A DNA stretch of 64,000 nucleotides, from the NCBI GenBank assembly GCA_005888635.1, contig VBAW01000023.1:1-64000 (forward strand), read 5' to 3'. The DNA comes from Candidatus Bathyarchaeota archaeon (GTDB lineage Archaea; Thermoproteota; Bathyarchaeia; 40CM-2-53-6). The notes beneath the pieces are model-generated. The model worked only from the letters and a program-made list of their open reading frames with translations. It was not told the DNA's origin and did not search any database. Made by a program: the position numbers and the translations under genes. Below, one piece after another: positions 43,203-52,675 of this stretch; the first letter of the stretch is position 1; the number at the start of each line of letters is the position of its first letter.

Positions 43203-44567
43203 CTACGAATTTGAACGGAGCGATTCGAGCATATCCGACAGTTTCATCTTTCGTTTTTTCGCTTCCTTTAGCAAGACCTTCTGGACCCCGCTTGAGTATT
43301 GCACGGCTTTCTTCGGCCTATTGACCACGGATTCAGGCAATTTCCAAGAAGCGGCAAGCCTCCTAAGAACGTACTTTCGAACTACACCGTTGCCGGTGAG
43401 TCGTAACTTTAGTGAAATGGGAATGCTCAGTGCGTAATCGACGAGTGGAAGATAGGCGAATGGACATTGAAGTTCGAGTCGATGAGAGACAGCTAGCTTG
43501 TCTCCAGGCTCAAAGTCGTTAGTCGCCGCGGCCCGAACACTCCTCAAAACTTCCTTCTTAGCTTCTAGAAAGTGGTGTTTGAGAGCTAACTCCTCAAATC
43601 TGCCGTATCCTGCGAATAGTTCGTCACTTAGCTGACCGACAAGAAGATGCCCCATTCCCATCTCTTCCGCTACCTCGCAGACGAAGAAGAGTGGGACCGA
43701 ATGGCCCACCAATGTCGAGTCAGTACTCTCGACAGTCTCAACGACCTCTCTAAGACGATCCATAATTTCTGATTGTGAGAGTTCTCTGACAGTAATTTCA
43801 AGCCCAAGTTCCTTTGCTACCCGTCGGGCGTGTTCTAACTCGGGCTGACCCTTCAGTCCCACTGTGATCAGTTCGGGTCCCAATTCGTTCTCTCTCGCGG
43901 CATATCCCACTAGGGTGCTGTCCAAACCGCCAGAAAATGCTGTGACGTAGCCTTCCGGAACCGCTTCGGCCAGAGATTCTAGGAGAAGTTCTCCTGTCCG
44001 AGCCGCGGCTTGATCCTCTCCAATTTTCAGTTCTTTGAAGCGAGATAGCGTCTCTCTTGCTAGAACTGTCACACGTTTGGTTGACGCTGCGAGCAGATGG
44101 CCTGGAGGGACGGTCCTAGGGTTCGAGATTCCTAATTTCGATAGAGCTGCCTTGAGGCTCGCAAAGGCGACAGTCCCCTGAGGGTCTCGACCATAGTAGA
44201 GGGGCTTCTGTCCGAGTATGTCTCGGCCGGCCAGGAGTCTTCCTTCTGAAATTCCGAGCACTGAGAATCCTCCAGGTTCTCGAAGAGATTCCGAAAACGC
44301 TTTTTGTCCCGTCTCCCCACCGATTTCTTCAAGTTCTAAGTTTGCTGGAAGAGATCCGTCAACCGCGAAACTAGTCCTCTCGACGCTTACTTTCGGGGAA
44401 TGTTCTAACTGATGAGAGCATGAACCTAATGCGACTGATCCATATTTTCCGTCGACCGTTATCGATTGAGTGAGAGCGCCTCGGCTCTTCATGGCACTCA
44501 AAGTGGCTTCGAGCTTAGAAGATACCTTCCCGGTCTCTGGTCCGATGATTCCGGCTATCCCTGACAA
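43203..44567 (-). CDS. Asparagine-synthetase-like protein with Ser in place of the glutaminase Cys
   Basis: A 454-residue protein with the AsnB arrangement: N-terminal Ntn-hydrolase-like domain (1-175) and C-terminal synthetase domain with PP-loop FSGGLDSTL (about 213-221) and VGQLSDELFAGYGRF (about 318-332). The first residues are MSGIAGIIG, where glutamine-hydrolysing members have MCGI; without the N-terminal Cys nucleophile it should not release ammonia from glutamine efficiently. It may use free ammonia or another amine, or form an amide on a different substrate. It is about 50-150 residues shorter than bacterial AsnB. It shares a short promoter region with purB, divergently. Confidence 0.82.
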   Translation of the reverse strand: MSGIAGIIGPETGKVSSKLEATLSAMKSRGALTQSITVDGKYGSVALGSCSHQLEHSPKVSVERTSFAVDGSLPANLELEEIGGETGQKAFSESLREPGGFSVLGISEGRLLAGRDILGQKPLYYGRDPQGTVAFASLKAALSKLGISNPRTVPPGHLLAASTKRVTVLARETLSRFKELKIGEDQAAARTGELLLESLAEAVPEGYVTAFSGGLDSTLVGYAARENELGPELITVGLKGQPELEHARRVAKELGLEITVRELSQSEIMDRLREVVETVESTDSTLVGHSVPLFFVCEVAEEMGMGHLLVGQLSDELFAGYGRFEELALKHHFLEAKKEVLRSVRAAATNDFEPGDKLAVSHRLELQCPFAYLPLVDYALSIPISLKLRLTGNGVVRKYVLRRLAASWKLPESVVNRPKKAVQYSSGVQKVLLKEAKKRKMKLSDMLESLRSNS

Positions 44568-44593
44568 CGGTCGCAGGATGTTGCTCGGAGTTG

Positions 44594-44601
44594 TTTAATA
44601 T
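44594..44601. promoter_or_regulatory. Shared AT-rich promoter element between asn-like gene and purB
   Basis: TTTAATAT lies about 31 bp before the TTG start of purB on the plus strand and about 27-34 bp before the ATG of the asparagine-synthetase-like gene on the minus strand. One element could serve both divergent leaderless genes, which are only 64 bp apart. Confidence 0.45.
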
Positions 44602-44631
44602 CATGTCACACCGAAGTCTCGTCGATTTCGA

Positions 44632-45969
44632 TTGCCGATCCTTCCAATCGATACGGGCAGATATGGCAGTCCTGAAATGAGGCGTATCTTCGATGAAGAG
44701 AACAAGCTTCAGCTCTGGCTTGATGTCGAAGCGGCTGTTGCTGAAGCTCAAGCCGCCGTGGGAGACATTCCAAAAATTGCCGCTCAAGAGATAGCGAAGA
44801 ATGCCAACACGAAAATCGTGACGTTGGCTCGGACAAAGGAGATCGAGAAGGAGACTCGACACGATCTAGCGTCAATGGTACAAGCATTGTCGGAGGCTTG
44901 TTCTGGGGAGGGCAGAAAGTATGTTCACTACGGGCTCACGAGCATGGATGTCGAAGACACCGCCACTGCTCTCCAGTTCAAGGCCGCCTTCGCTCTGATC
45001 GAGAAGGGATTGCATCAACTAGAAGCGACGCTAAGCACGATGGTCCGGAAATACCGTGGGTTGATCGAGGTTGCCAGGACCCATGGAAGGCATGCGGGAG
45101 TCATCACGTTCGGTCTGAAACTCGCAGTCTGGCTCTCTGAAGTCAAGCGGCACAAACAGCGTCTGAGACAAGTCCGTGAGAGAGCCCTCGTTGGAAAGAT
45201 ACTAGGCATCGTTGGAACGGGAGCGGGACTTGGGAAGAACGCGCTAAAGGTCCAGGAGAAAGCCCTGGGGGGTCTTGGGCTGAAGCCAGCTGGGCTGGTT
45301 ACCCAGGTGATCCAGCGGGACATTCACGCCGAGGTCGTCACTTTCTTTTCCTTACTCGGGTCCAGTCTAGACAAATTTGCGACAGAGATTCGCAATCTTC
45401 AGAGAAGCGAGATCGCTGAAGCCTTGGAGCCTTTCGATAGGGAGAAACAGGTTGGAAGTTCGGCGCTGCCTTCAAAACGAAACCCCCAACTCAGCGAGCG
45501 AGCATCCAGCTTAGCCAAGCTGCTAAGGGCCCTTGCAATACCAGCCTTAGAGAATGTCCCACTCTGGCACGAACGGGACTTGTCTAATTCTGCGAACGAA
45601 CGGTTCCTCTTTCCAATGTCTTTCATTCTGACCGATGAGATGCTGCTGCTCGCGTTTAGGGTTCTGAAAGGGTTGGAAGTGTCTCCGAAAAATATGGAGC
45701 GCAACCTCGAATCGTCCCAAGGGGCCGTCTTGGCCGAGAGACTTGTCAACATGCTGGTCGAGAAGGGAGTCGCAAGAAAAGACGCCTACGACCGGGTTAG
45801 AAGAGTCTCGGTGAGATCACTGGACGCGGGGGTCCCATTCAGCAAGGCGATTCAGGAGGATAGCTTCGTTTCAAAGAGGCTCACGCTCAAGGAAATCAAG
45901 GAAGCTCTTGACTATCGAAATTACCTTGGAGTCACTTCGCAACTCATCAATATGGCTCTCAACGAGTAA
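44632..45969 (+). CDS. purB: Adenylosuccinate lyase
   Basis: Catalyses two fumarate-releasing steps in purine synthesis. The 445-residue protein has the fumarase/aspartase superfamily signature GSSALPSKRNPQLSE (about 281-295), HYGLTSMDVEDT (about 98-109) and RTHGRHAG with the catalytic His (about 148-155). The usual N-terminus (PIDTGRYGSPEMRRIF) begins right after a TTG at 44632, so TTG is taken as start; the first in-frame ATG would cut this conserved part. Confidence 0.93.
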   Translation: MPILPIDTGRYGSPEMRRIFDEENKLQLWLDVEAAVAEAQAAVGDIPKIAAQEIAKNANTKIVTLARTKEIEKETRHDLASMVQALSEACSGEGRKYVHYGLTSMDVEDTATALQFKAAFALIEKGLHQLEATLSTMVRKYRGLIEVARTHGRHAGVITFGLKLAVWLSEVKRHKQRLRQVRERALVGKILGIVGTGAGLGKNALKVQEKALGGLGLKPAGLVTQVIQRDIHAEVVTFFSLLGSSLDKFATEIRNLQRSEIAEALEPFDREKQVGSSALPSKRNPQLSERASSLAKLLRALAIPALENVPLWHERDLSNSANERFLFPMSFILTDEMLLLAFRVLKGLEVSPKNMERNLESSQGAVLAERLVNMLVEKGVARKDAYDRVRRVSVRSLDAGVPFSKAIQEDSFVSKRLTLKEIKEALDYRNYLGVTSQLINMALNE

Positions 45970-46053
45970 GGGTACTCAGAACGGGTCATCTTTTTCTAAA
46001 GAGTAAATCTTATTTCCGTTCGTTGTCGTCTCTGCAGATCCGAGAGGAGTCTC

Positions 46054-46245
46054 TTGCGCGAAGCGATGCTTACCATCGGAACTCTCCTTCTGTTCTTTGG
46101 TGGACTTGGTGCGATAGCAGCAACTACCCCTATGGGTGAAGGAGCGCTGATTACTCAGGCAACGCTTGTACAGATGGGCTGGTCCATCAGTATTTTCACG
46201 GTAATCGCCTTCATCGGCGCAGCTCTGATTATTCGAAATCGCTGA
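46054..46245 (+). CDS. Small two-helix membrane protein
   Basis: A 63-residue ORF with two hydrophobic helices (about 5-24 and 40-60) joined by a short loop. The start is either TTG at 46054 or ATG at 46066; GAGGAG at 46045-46049 could be a ribosome site for the TTG. The composition is that of a genuine small membrane protein. Function unknown. Confidence 0.55.
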   Translation: MREAMLTIGTLLLFFGGLGAIAATTPMGEGALITQATLVQMGWSISIFTVIAFIGAALIIRNR

Positions 46246-46354
46246 TTTCACATCTTGATCGGATGTAGGACATCTCAGGGCATGCGCGGTGGTCGCGGTT
46301 GTTCGTAAGGAAACAGTTACTGATTAATACCCGGCCGGATTGCCTGCTCGGCTT

Positions 46355-46498
46355 ATGACGGATCAAGCGGCTAACTGGAAAATCCACGTGAAAAAGGGAA
46401 GCTACGAAGTAGAAGTTGAAGGTCCAAATCCCGAGCGCGTGGAAAAGATGTTTGATGAACTCGTAAAGAAATACATGAAAAAAATCGCTTCACCGTGA
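46355..46498 (+). CDS. Small conserved-looking protein, 47 residues
   Basis: An ORF beginning ATG at 46355 and ending TGA at 46496. The translation has the form WKIHVKKGSYEVEVEG, two beta strands, then PERVEKMFDELVKKYM, one amphipathic helix. This beta-beta-alpha shape with high Lys/Glu is protein-like and resembles short archaeal proteins seen next to replication or signalling genes, but I cannot name a family. It lies between a small membrane protein and the convergent rfcL gene. Confidence 0.62.
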   Translation: MTDQAANWKIHVKKGSYEVEVEGPNPERVEKMFDELVKKYMKKIASP

Positions 46499-46564
46499 CA
46501 TCATAGCTCCTTCTTGGTTTTCAAGCGAGATAGGCTCCCCTCTTTGGCCCTGAAAAAGACCGCC

Positions 46565-47803
46565 CTAGTTGGGTGGTCTCATTTCGTTGGAGAGGAGATC
46601 ATCGAGTTCCTCTTTCGCATCTAGCGAGACGGCAATCCGCTCGTATTCGTCCGGGTTGTGCTCATAGATGAATCGAAGGAGGGGAAAGTAGAGCTGTTGG
46701 GCCCTACGGACGGAGACGTGGCTTCTGACGCCAATAGACGCGGCGGCCTTTTTGCGGGTATCTCTAATCGATCGGGTTCGGGACATGGAACTGATCTTCT
46801 GCGGAAACCTCATCGGGACCCAGCCGCTCAGGGATGTTTGTTTCGCAATAGCCACACCCGCTGTCATTAGGTCAAGGGCGTACGACAGGAGATGCCAGGA
46901 CTGGGTCTTCTTAATCCGGCCGAAGTATAGATCAGATTCGGCGAGAGCAGACATGGCTTCCTCCAGCTCTTTCGGCTTCGGAATCTGATAGGGTGCATTC
47001 TCGAAGATCCACTGAAACAGCATTTCTTGGTCAACGTCTGAGATTGAGAGGGCTCGTCTTGCTGATGCCGTAGTCCGGCTGTTGAAGATTATCCGCAGAA
47101 CCTCAAAGATGGACTCTGTCCGGTCCCGTCCCGACAGAAGGTCGATATCGTCGACGGTTAACGACCGATTTCTGCTCGAAAGCAGCTGCATGTCGTTGAG
47201 GATAGATCTGATGTCCCCACGGTCTCGATCGAGTATGAGCCTCAGAGCGTCATCGTTAGCTTTCACTCCTTCTTGATTCAGAATATTCCTCAAGAGTGGG
47301 AGACCGTCTCGTACTCCTAACCGTTTGAGTTCTATCTGGAGACATGCTTCCCTTAGCGGTCTGGTCTTCGGGTCCCACGGATCGTTGGCGGTCAAGATCA
47401 ACGGATACTGCGTCATTTTGATTATTTGCAGGATAGTCGCAACTGCTCCTTGATCAGCTCTGAGGTTGATTCCATCTACCTCATCCAGAAGAATTAGCCT
47501 ACCTTTACTGAACAATGTGCTCTGGGTCGATGCCAGCCCCGCAACCTTAGCGAGTATGTCTCCGCTTCTCTTGTCTGAAGCGTTGATCTCGACGAGATCC
47601 CAGCCACGTTCTCGGGCCAGGGCCTCCGTCACCGAGGTCTTACCAACACCGGCTGGGCCGTAGAGCAGTACTGCTGCTTTACTGGGTCTGCCCTTGCTCC
47701 ATGACTCGACCCAGTCTCGAAGTTTCTCGATGGCTGTCTTGTTCCCGGCCACGTCCTTGCTCGTCCTCGGTCTGTATTTTGTCGTCCAAGGTTCTACTGA
47801 CAT
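46565..47803 (-). CDS. rfcL: Replication factor C large subunit
   Basis: Part of the clamp loader that opens PCNA rings. The 412-residue protein has WTTKYRPRTSKDVAGN at the start, Walker A LYGPAGVGKTS (about 47-57), Walker B LILLDEVDGI (about 103-112), sensor 1 ILTANDPW, and the C-terminal collar. It lacks the usual Lys-rich tail with a PCNA-interacting box, ending EMRPPN. It follows rfcS by 17 bp on the same strand, the normal archaeal order, and gives one large and four small subunits per complex. Confidence 0.94.
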   Translation of the reverse strand: MSVEPWTTKYRPRTSKDVAGNKTAIEKLRDWVESWSKGRPSKAAVLLYGPAGVGKTSVTEALARERGWDLVEINASDKRSGDILAKVAGLASTQSTLFSKGRLILLDEVDGINLRADQGAVATILQIIKMTQYPLILTANDPWDPKTRPLREACLQIELKRLGVRDGLPLLRNILNQEGVKANDDALRLILDRDRGDIRSILNDMQLLSSRNRSLTVDDIDLLSGRDRTESIFEVLRIIFNSRTTASARRALSISDVDQEMLFQWIFENAPYQIPKPKELEEAMSALAESDLYFGRIKKTQSWHLLSYALDLMTAGVAIAKQTSLSGWVPMRFPQKISSMSRTRSIRDTRKKAAASIGVRSHVSVRRAQQLYFPLLRFIYEHNPDEYERIAVSLDAKEELDDLLSNEMRPPN

Positions 47804-47819
47804 GGCAAATGTCTCAAAG

Positions 47820-48770
47820 CTATGCGTCCGACGCGAGCGTCGCTAGCAAAGCGCTTAGCTGGATCTCTTCGTCTCCACCCTGAACGAGTCGATAGTCGAT
47901 CTCGCCAACTGCCTCGATGAGGCTGATTCTCTTCTTTTCCGGGACGGGGAGTCGGAAGATCTCCGAGTGAATCTGTCGGACTATCTCGGATCCCGATAAT
48001 CCGTACTTGACCAGCAGTTGTCGGAGTTCCTCGCGTGCCTTGATGAAATCGCCCTTCATCGCATGAGTAAGCATCTCATGAACGTCAGTAGGCTTCGCCC
48101 TACCAACCACCTGATAGACCGCTTCCTCAGTAATCCCCTTAGACATTGACGCGGCTGCCTGAAGTGTATTGATCCCCTTCCTTAGATCCCCCTCCGCGAC
48201 CTCGACAACAGACTTCAGACCCGAGTCGATGACCTTCAGACCCTCACGCTTCGCGATGCCGTGAAGGTGTTCGACAATCTTCGACTCAGGTAGAGGAGTG
48301 AAACGGAACAGGGCACATCTAGACTGGATGGGCTCGATTATTCTGCCCGAATAGTTACAGCAAAGAATGAATCGGCATGTCTCAGTGTACTTCTCCATCG
48401 TCCTTCGCAAAGCTGCCTGTGCGTCATTCGTCATGTTGTCAGCCTCATCCAGAACGAGAATCTTGAACGGCACCTGGCTCAGCGACGCCATCCGCGCAAA
48501 CTCTTTCACCGTTGTTCGCACAACGTCGATTCCTCTCTCATCACTCGCGTTAAGCTCCATGAATACATCCTGAAATCTCTCTCCGAATAGATCGTGTGCG
48601 AGGCACAGGGCGGCGGTCGTCTTCCCAGTTCCCGGGGGTCCGGCGAAGAGGCAGTGAGGCATCGCTCCTCTCGTGACAAACTCTTTGAGACGAGAAACGA
48701 TCTCTTCCTGATCTACAATGTCGTCAAGAGTCTTCGGCCGATATTTCTCAGTCCAGAGAGCAGCTTCCAA
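47820..48770 (-). CDS. rfcS: Replication factor C small subunit
   Basis: A 316-residue AAA+ clamp-loader subunit. WTEKYRPKTLDDIV at the start, Walker A FAGPPGTGKTTAA (about 43-55), Walker B ILVLDEADNM (about 105-114), the RFC box SRC (FIxxCNYSGRIIEPIQSRCALFR region) with the Arg finger. Length is standard. It is divergent from the GINS-MCM operon, with about 150 bp between the starts, placing clamp loader and replicative helicase under adjacent promoters. Confidence 0.95.
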   Translation of the reverse strand: MEAALWTEKYRPKTLDDIVDQEEIVSRLKEFVTRGAMPHCLFAGPPGTGKTTAALCLAHDLFGERFQDVFMELNASDERGIDVVRTTVKEFARMASLSQVPFKILVLDEADNMTNDAQAALRRTMEKYTETCRFILCCNYSGRIIEPIQSRCALFRFTPLPESKIVEHLHGIAKREGLKVIDSGLKSVVEVAEGDLRKGINTLQAAASMSKGITEEAVYQVVGRAKPTDVHEMLTHAMKGDFIKAREELRQLLVKYGLSGSEIVRQIHSEIFRLPVPEKKRISLIEAVGEIDYRLVQGGDEEIQLSALLATLASDA

Positions 48771-49017
48771 CAGAGTCAGCCGGTGAGATTTCGGGTCTGA
48801 TACAAAAGACTGTTTCGCCCACCTCTACACGAAATATCCTGACGATCACATCGTTCTTTCTGGTCAAGAACAGATATAGTGGGGTCTCCGAACCGTCACA
48901 CTCCCTCCTGGGGCGAGCAGTCTGAACGAAGAACCATCAATAGTTACGATAGTTGACACGGAATTTGAAAATTCGCCCAGCAGAGTCAATTTTCTCAGAG
49001 AATTTCCAGAGACGAGA

Positions 49018-49485
49018 ATGGGAGACAGAGTCATGGGCCCGTATCGTCAGGGTCAAGAGGTAGAGCTCCCGCTCTGGATAACTACGCACTTAGTGCAAAT
49101 GGGATATGCGAAGTTCCGAGATGAAGACCAACTCACGCTCAATACTCTCTCGACAACTCACTACAAGGAGACCCTGCCTGGGTCCCGTCAAGTCCCAAAG
49201 CTCCCGCGGATCTTCTACTTCCAGCTCCGGCGCCTCCTGAAGGAGCTCAAGGGTCAGGAAGCCAAGGATCGGGCCAAGGGCAGAGATCTTGACAAGGCAG
49301 TCTCCCTGGCGCAAGACATCGTGAACATCAGAGTCAAGAAAATAACATCCCTACGCGCCTCGGGAGAACAGACCACCGAGCTTACCTCCAACCTCACAGC
49401 CGAAGAGCTCAGTCTCTACCAGAACATCCGAGAAACAGTGGACAAATGGAAGAAAGACATCCTTGGACGTGAAGCGACCAGTTGA
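49018..49485 (+). CDS. GINS complex subunit, Gins23 type
   Basis: A component of the replicative CMG-like helicase. The first standard start codon is ATG at 49018, giving 155 residues: MGPYRQGQEVELPLWITTHLVQ is the small B domain of the PSF2/PSF3 group, followed by the helical A domain (about 60-150). In-frame coding continues upstream without a stop: NEEPSIVTIVDTEF, SRVNFLREFPETR, exactly where the family's N-terminal strand should be. So the true start is probably near 48922 at a non-standard codon (CTG at 48922-48924). It overlaps the mcm start by four bases. Confidence 0.8.
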   Translation: MGDRVMGPYRQGQEVELPLWITTHLVQMGYAKFRDEDQLTLNTLSTTHYKETLPGSRQVPKLPRIFYFQLRRLLKELKGQEAKDRAKGRDLDKAVSLAQDIVNIRVKKITSLRASGEQTTELTSNLTAEELSLYQNIRETVDKWKKDILGREATS

Positions 49486-52400
49486 GTGCCCTTCTCAAGA
49501 CCGCCCGACCAGAGGATGTCTTCCAGGACCTTTTTCGAACTCACGAATCCGACCAAATAGGCTCAAAATACCGAAAACGCCTCGCACAAGTCGCCATCAC
49601 TAACGGCAAATCCCTCATCATCGACTTCGACGACCTCATCTCATTCGACCCCGCCCTGGCGCGTAGCCTCGTCGAGAAACCTGATGACTACATCACCTAC
49701 GCAAGTTCAGCCGCCACCGCCCAGATGCGGGTCGAAGACCCCGAGTACGCTGAACACGTAGGCAAGATCTTTGCACGTTTCCGTAGACTACCAGAGAAGA
49801 CCGCCCTAAGAAAAATCGGAGCTGAACATATCAAGAAAATCGCTCTCGTAGACGGCATCGTCGTAAGAACAACCCAAGTAAAACCAACAATCGTCAGCGC
49901 GGTCTTCCGCTGCCGAAAATGTCTCGAAATAACAGTTCTAGACCAAGAAGGAGAGCTGATTCATGGACCTGGAAGTCACTGCCAGTTCTGCAAACAGAGC
50001 ACCTCATTCGAACTCTTACAGGAACAGTCAAAATTCAAGAACACACAGGAGGCTCGAATACAGGAGAGACCCGAAGATCTTCCGCCAGGACAGCTGCCAA
50101 GATATCTCGAGGTAAGGTTGGAGGACGATCTAGTTGACTCTGCGCGTCCAGGTGACAGAGTTTCCGTAACGTCGATCGTTCGCGCGGAGAAACAAACAGT
50201 CGGAGAACGAGGAAGACTTCGAACCTTCAACATCTACCTTGACGCGAATTTTGTAGATGTTGTCGGGAAGGAAACAGAAGTCGTTGAAATTACTCCCGAA
50301 GATGAGAAACAGATACTAGAAGCGGCTCAAGATCCATGGGTACAGCGAAAGCTCGTGATGAGCCTCGCCCCATCAATATACGGCTATGAGGACGTGAAGG
50401 AAGGAATACTCTACCTGCTCTTCGGCGGGACAGCAAAACAACTTCCTGATGGGGTCAACATCAGAGGCGACGAAAATGTGCTTCTGATTGGAGACCCTGG
50501 CTGTCTGATAGGAGACGAACGTATTGTCTTGGGAGATGGCACGATTGCTAAGCTTGAGGATCTTGGTCGGGACCATCTCGAGGAATTGGACGTTCCAGTG
50601 CTGACTGGTAGGGGTGGAGCAGAGAGAGACGTTGCAACGCGGTTCCACGTATATCATGATCAGCCGACTATGGAGATTGTTACTGAGAGTGGTAAGAGTG
50701 TCCGCGGAACCTACAACCATCCTCTAATGGCCGTCGAGACAGTCAACCGTTCGCTAGTTCGCCGTTGGAAGCGACTCGACGAGTTCAAGGTAGGAGACCG
50801 GGTAGCAACTGTCACGGGTTTCCCCTGCTACGTTCGCAGATATGTCGACACTGGGTTTCGGCCTCTTCCCTACAGATTGGGTCCAAGGTTCCATGGACGC
50901 CTCCCAACCAAAGTGACTCCTGATCTCGGAGCATTTCTAGGCTACGTGCTCGGAGACGGCTGGGTCCAGAAGTATCGAGTCGGTTTTCTGGTCGCGGACG
51001 GAGAGAAAGATCTTCTCAAACCTCTCTGCGACAAAGCAGAGAAACTATTCGGCGTCAAACCAAGGGTAAAAGAGAGAATTATTCCCGGCAGGAAGGTCCT
51101 CCTACACAACGCCATAATCGGCAGGCAAGACATTGCAGCGAATCTCTCATTTCTAAGACAGAAGCGAGTGCCTAACATCATACTGAGATCCGGAGACGAA
51201 GTCGTGGCTCAATTCCTCAAATGGCTCTACGAGGCGGATGGAACAGTATTCTCCAGTAAGCGAGGCTGCGGTGCCATCGGCCTCAAAGCGAAAAACATTG
51301 AGCTCCTTAGAGACGTACAAGTTTTACTCTTGCGATTTGGTGTACACTCACGAATAATAGGAAACGCCCTTCTCACCCGACGAGGAGAGAGCATTCTCAA
51401 GTTTGCCCGCAAAATCGGCTTTGCCTCCAACAAGAAGCGAACACGCTTAGCCGAGCTGGAGGCACGAGCGCGAAGGCTGAAACGTCTCACGGGGCAGCGC
51501 AGTGAGCGTATCGTAGCAGTCTACAATCGCGAACCAGCGGATGTGTATGACATAGAGGTCCCGCGAACCCATAGGTTCATCGCGAACGGCATCGTATCCC
51601 ACAACACCGCGAAGAGCCAACTGCTTCAGTACGTTTCTAGGATTGCTCCGCGAGGTCTATACACGTCTGGGCGAGGAACAACCGCTGCAGGTCTTACAGC
51701 CGCAGTCTTGCGTGAAAAGACTGGAGGCATGATTCTAGAAGCTGGTGCTCTAGTTCTCGCGGACAAAGGCGTTGCCTGTATCGACGAGTTGGACAAGATG
51801 CGCCCCGACGACAGAGTGGCGATCCATGAGGCATTGGAACAGCAGACAGTCAGCGTCGCTAAGGGAGGGATCGTCGCTACTCTGAACGCCCGCGCAGCAG
51901 TGCTAGCTGCGGCTAATCCTTCGCTGGGCAGGTATGAGCCTCATCGGAATGTGAGTGAGAACATCAACCTTCCAGTAACAATTCTCTCTAGGTTCGATCT
52001 GATCTTCATCATCAAGGATCAGCCTGAACCGGATTACGACTCGCGAATGTCGGAGCACATCCTTGCCCTTCACAGGAGCAAAGTTAGCCCCGAAACTGCG
52101 CCTTTTGCTCCGGATTTCTTGCGGAAGTACATCAGCTTCGCAAAGAGAATCACGCCTGTTCTAACCCCCGAGGCGGTTATCGAGCTACGCGACTTTTACC
52201 TGAAGATGAGATCAAAGGGAGGGGAAGAAGCGGCAGTTGCCATTACTCCGCGGCAACTAGAAGCGCTTGTGAGAATTTCCGAAGCCCGGGCTCGCGCGTT
52301 TCTGCGCGATACCGTAACCGTTGAAGACGCGAAGAGCGCCATCAGGATAATGACCGTATCACTCTCAGACGTAGGTGTCGACGTCAAGACTGGTGCGATG

Positions 52401-52643
52401 GACATTGACGTGATAATGACCGGCAAGCCCCGCAGCCTCCGCGACTCGTTCCAGAGAGTAATTGAGACCGTTGCAGAAATGGAACGGGAGACCGGAACGG
52501 TGGAGGAGACTGTTCTCATTGCGGCTCTTGTTGACAAGGAGAAGATGGAGGAGAGGGAAGCCCGACGTCTCATCGGACAGTTGATTAAGGAAGGAATACT
52601 ATACTCTCCCAAACCGGGAAGATTGAAGAGAACTGCGGGCTAG
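49482..52643 (+). CDS. mcm: MCM replicative DNA helicase, interrupted by an intein
   Basis: The 1053-codon gene encodes a 685-residue MCM plus a 368-residue intein. Host features: N-terminal domain with zinc finger CRKC and CQFC (144-147 and 167-170), AAA core with Walker A split as GDPG / TAKSQ, Walker B ACIDELDKM, Arg finger SRFDLIF, and a C-terminal winged helix. It starts with TTG at 49482, overlapping the GINS stop, so GINS and MCM are translated together. The intein must be removed to restore ATP binding. It is followed 32 bp later by hel308. Confidence 0.95.
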   Translation: MSALLKTARPEDVFQDLFRTHESDQIGSKYRKRLAQVAITNGKSLIIDFDDLISFDPALARSLVEKPDDYITYASSAATAQMRVEDPEYAEHVGKIFARFRRLPEKTALRKIGAEHIKKIALVDGIVVRTTQVKPTIVSAVFRCRKCLEITVLDQEGELIHGPGSHCQFCKQSTSFELLQEQSKFKNTQEARIQERPEDLPPGQLPRYLEVRLEDDLVDSARPGDRVSVTSIVRAEKQTVGERGRLRTFNIYLDANFVDVVGKETEVVEITPEDEKQILEAAQDPWVQRKLVMSLAPSIYGYEDVKEGILYLLFGGTAKQLPDGVNIRGDENVLLIGDPGCLIGDERIVLGDGTIAKLEDLGRDHLEELDVPVLTGRGGAERDVATRFHVYHDQPTMEIVTESGKSVRGTYNHPLMAVETVNRSLVRRWKRLDEFKVGDRVATVTGFPCYVRRYVDTGFRPLPYRLGPRFHGRLPTKVTPDLGAFLGYVLGDGWVQKYRVGFLVADGEKDLLKPLCDKAEKLFGVKPRVKERIIPGRKVLLHNAIIGRQDIAANLSFLRQKRVPNIILRSGDEVVAQFLKWLYEADGTVFSSKRGCGAIGLKAKNIELLRDVQVLLLRFGVHSRIIGNALLTRRGESILKFARKIGFASNKKRTRLAELEARARRLKRLTGQRSERIVAVYNREPADVYDIEVPRTHRFIANGIVSHNTAKSQLLQYVSRIAPRGLYTSGRGTTAAGLTAAVLREKTGGMILEAGALVLADKGVACIDELDKMRPDDRVAIHEALEQQTVSVAKGGIVATLNARAAVLAAANPSLGRYEPHRNVSENINLPVTILSRFDLIFIIKDQPEPDYDSRMSEHILALHRSKVSPETAPFAPDFLRKYISFAKRITPVLTPEAVIELRDFYLKMRSKGGEEAAVAITPRQLEALVRISEARARAFLRDTVTVEDAKSAIRIMTVSLSDVGVDVKTGAMDIDVIMTGKPRSLRDSFQRVIETVAEMERETGTVEETVLIAALVDKEKMEEREARRLIGQLIKEGILYSPKPGRLKRTAG
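50502..51605 (+). mobile_element. MCM intein with LAGLIDADG homing endonuclease
   Basis: In-frame insertion within the MCM Walker A motif after GDPG. It begins with Cys (CLIGDERIVLGDG, block A) and ends VSHN (block G), followed by Thr as the +1 extein residue, so it should self-splice by the standard route. Block B is GTYNHPLMA. Two dodecapeptide motifs, LGAFLGYVLGDGW and FLKWLYEADGT, mark an apparently complete homing endonuclease. The 368-residue size fits a full bifunctional intein. Insertion at this conserved MCM site is known from other archaea. Confidence 0.93.
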
Positions 52644-52675
52644 CTTTTCTCTAGAACTGGGGAGTATCTGCAAGA

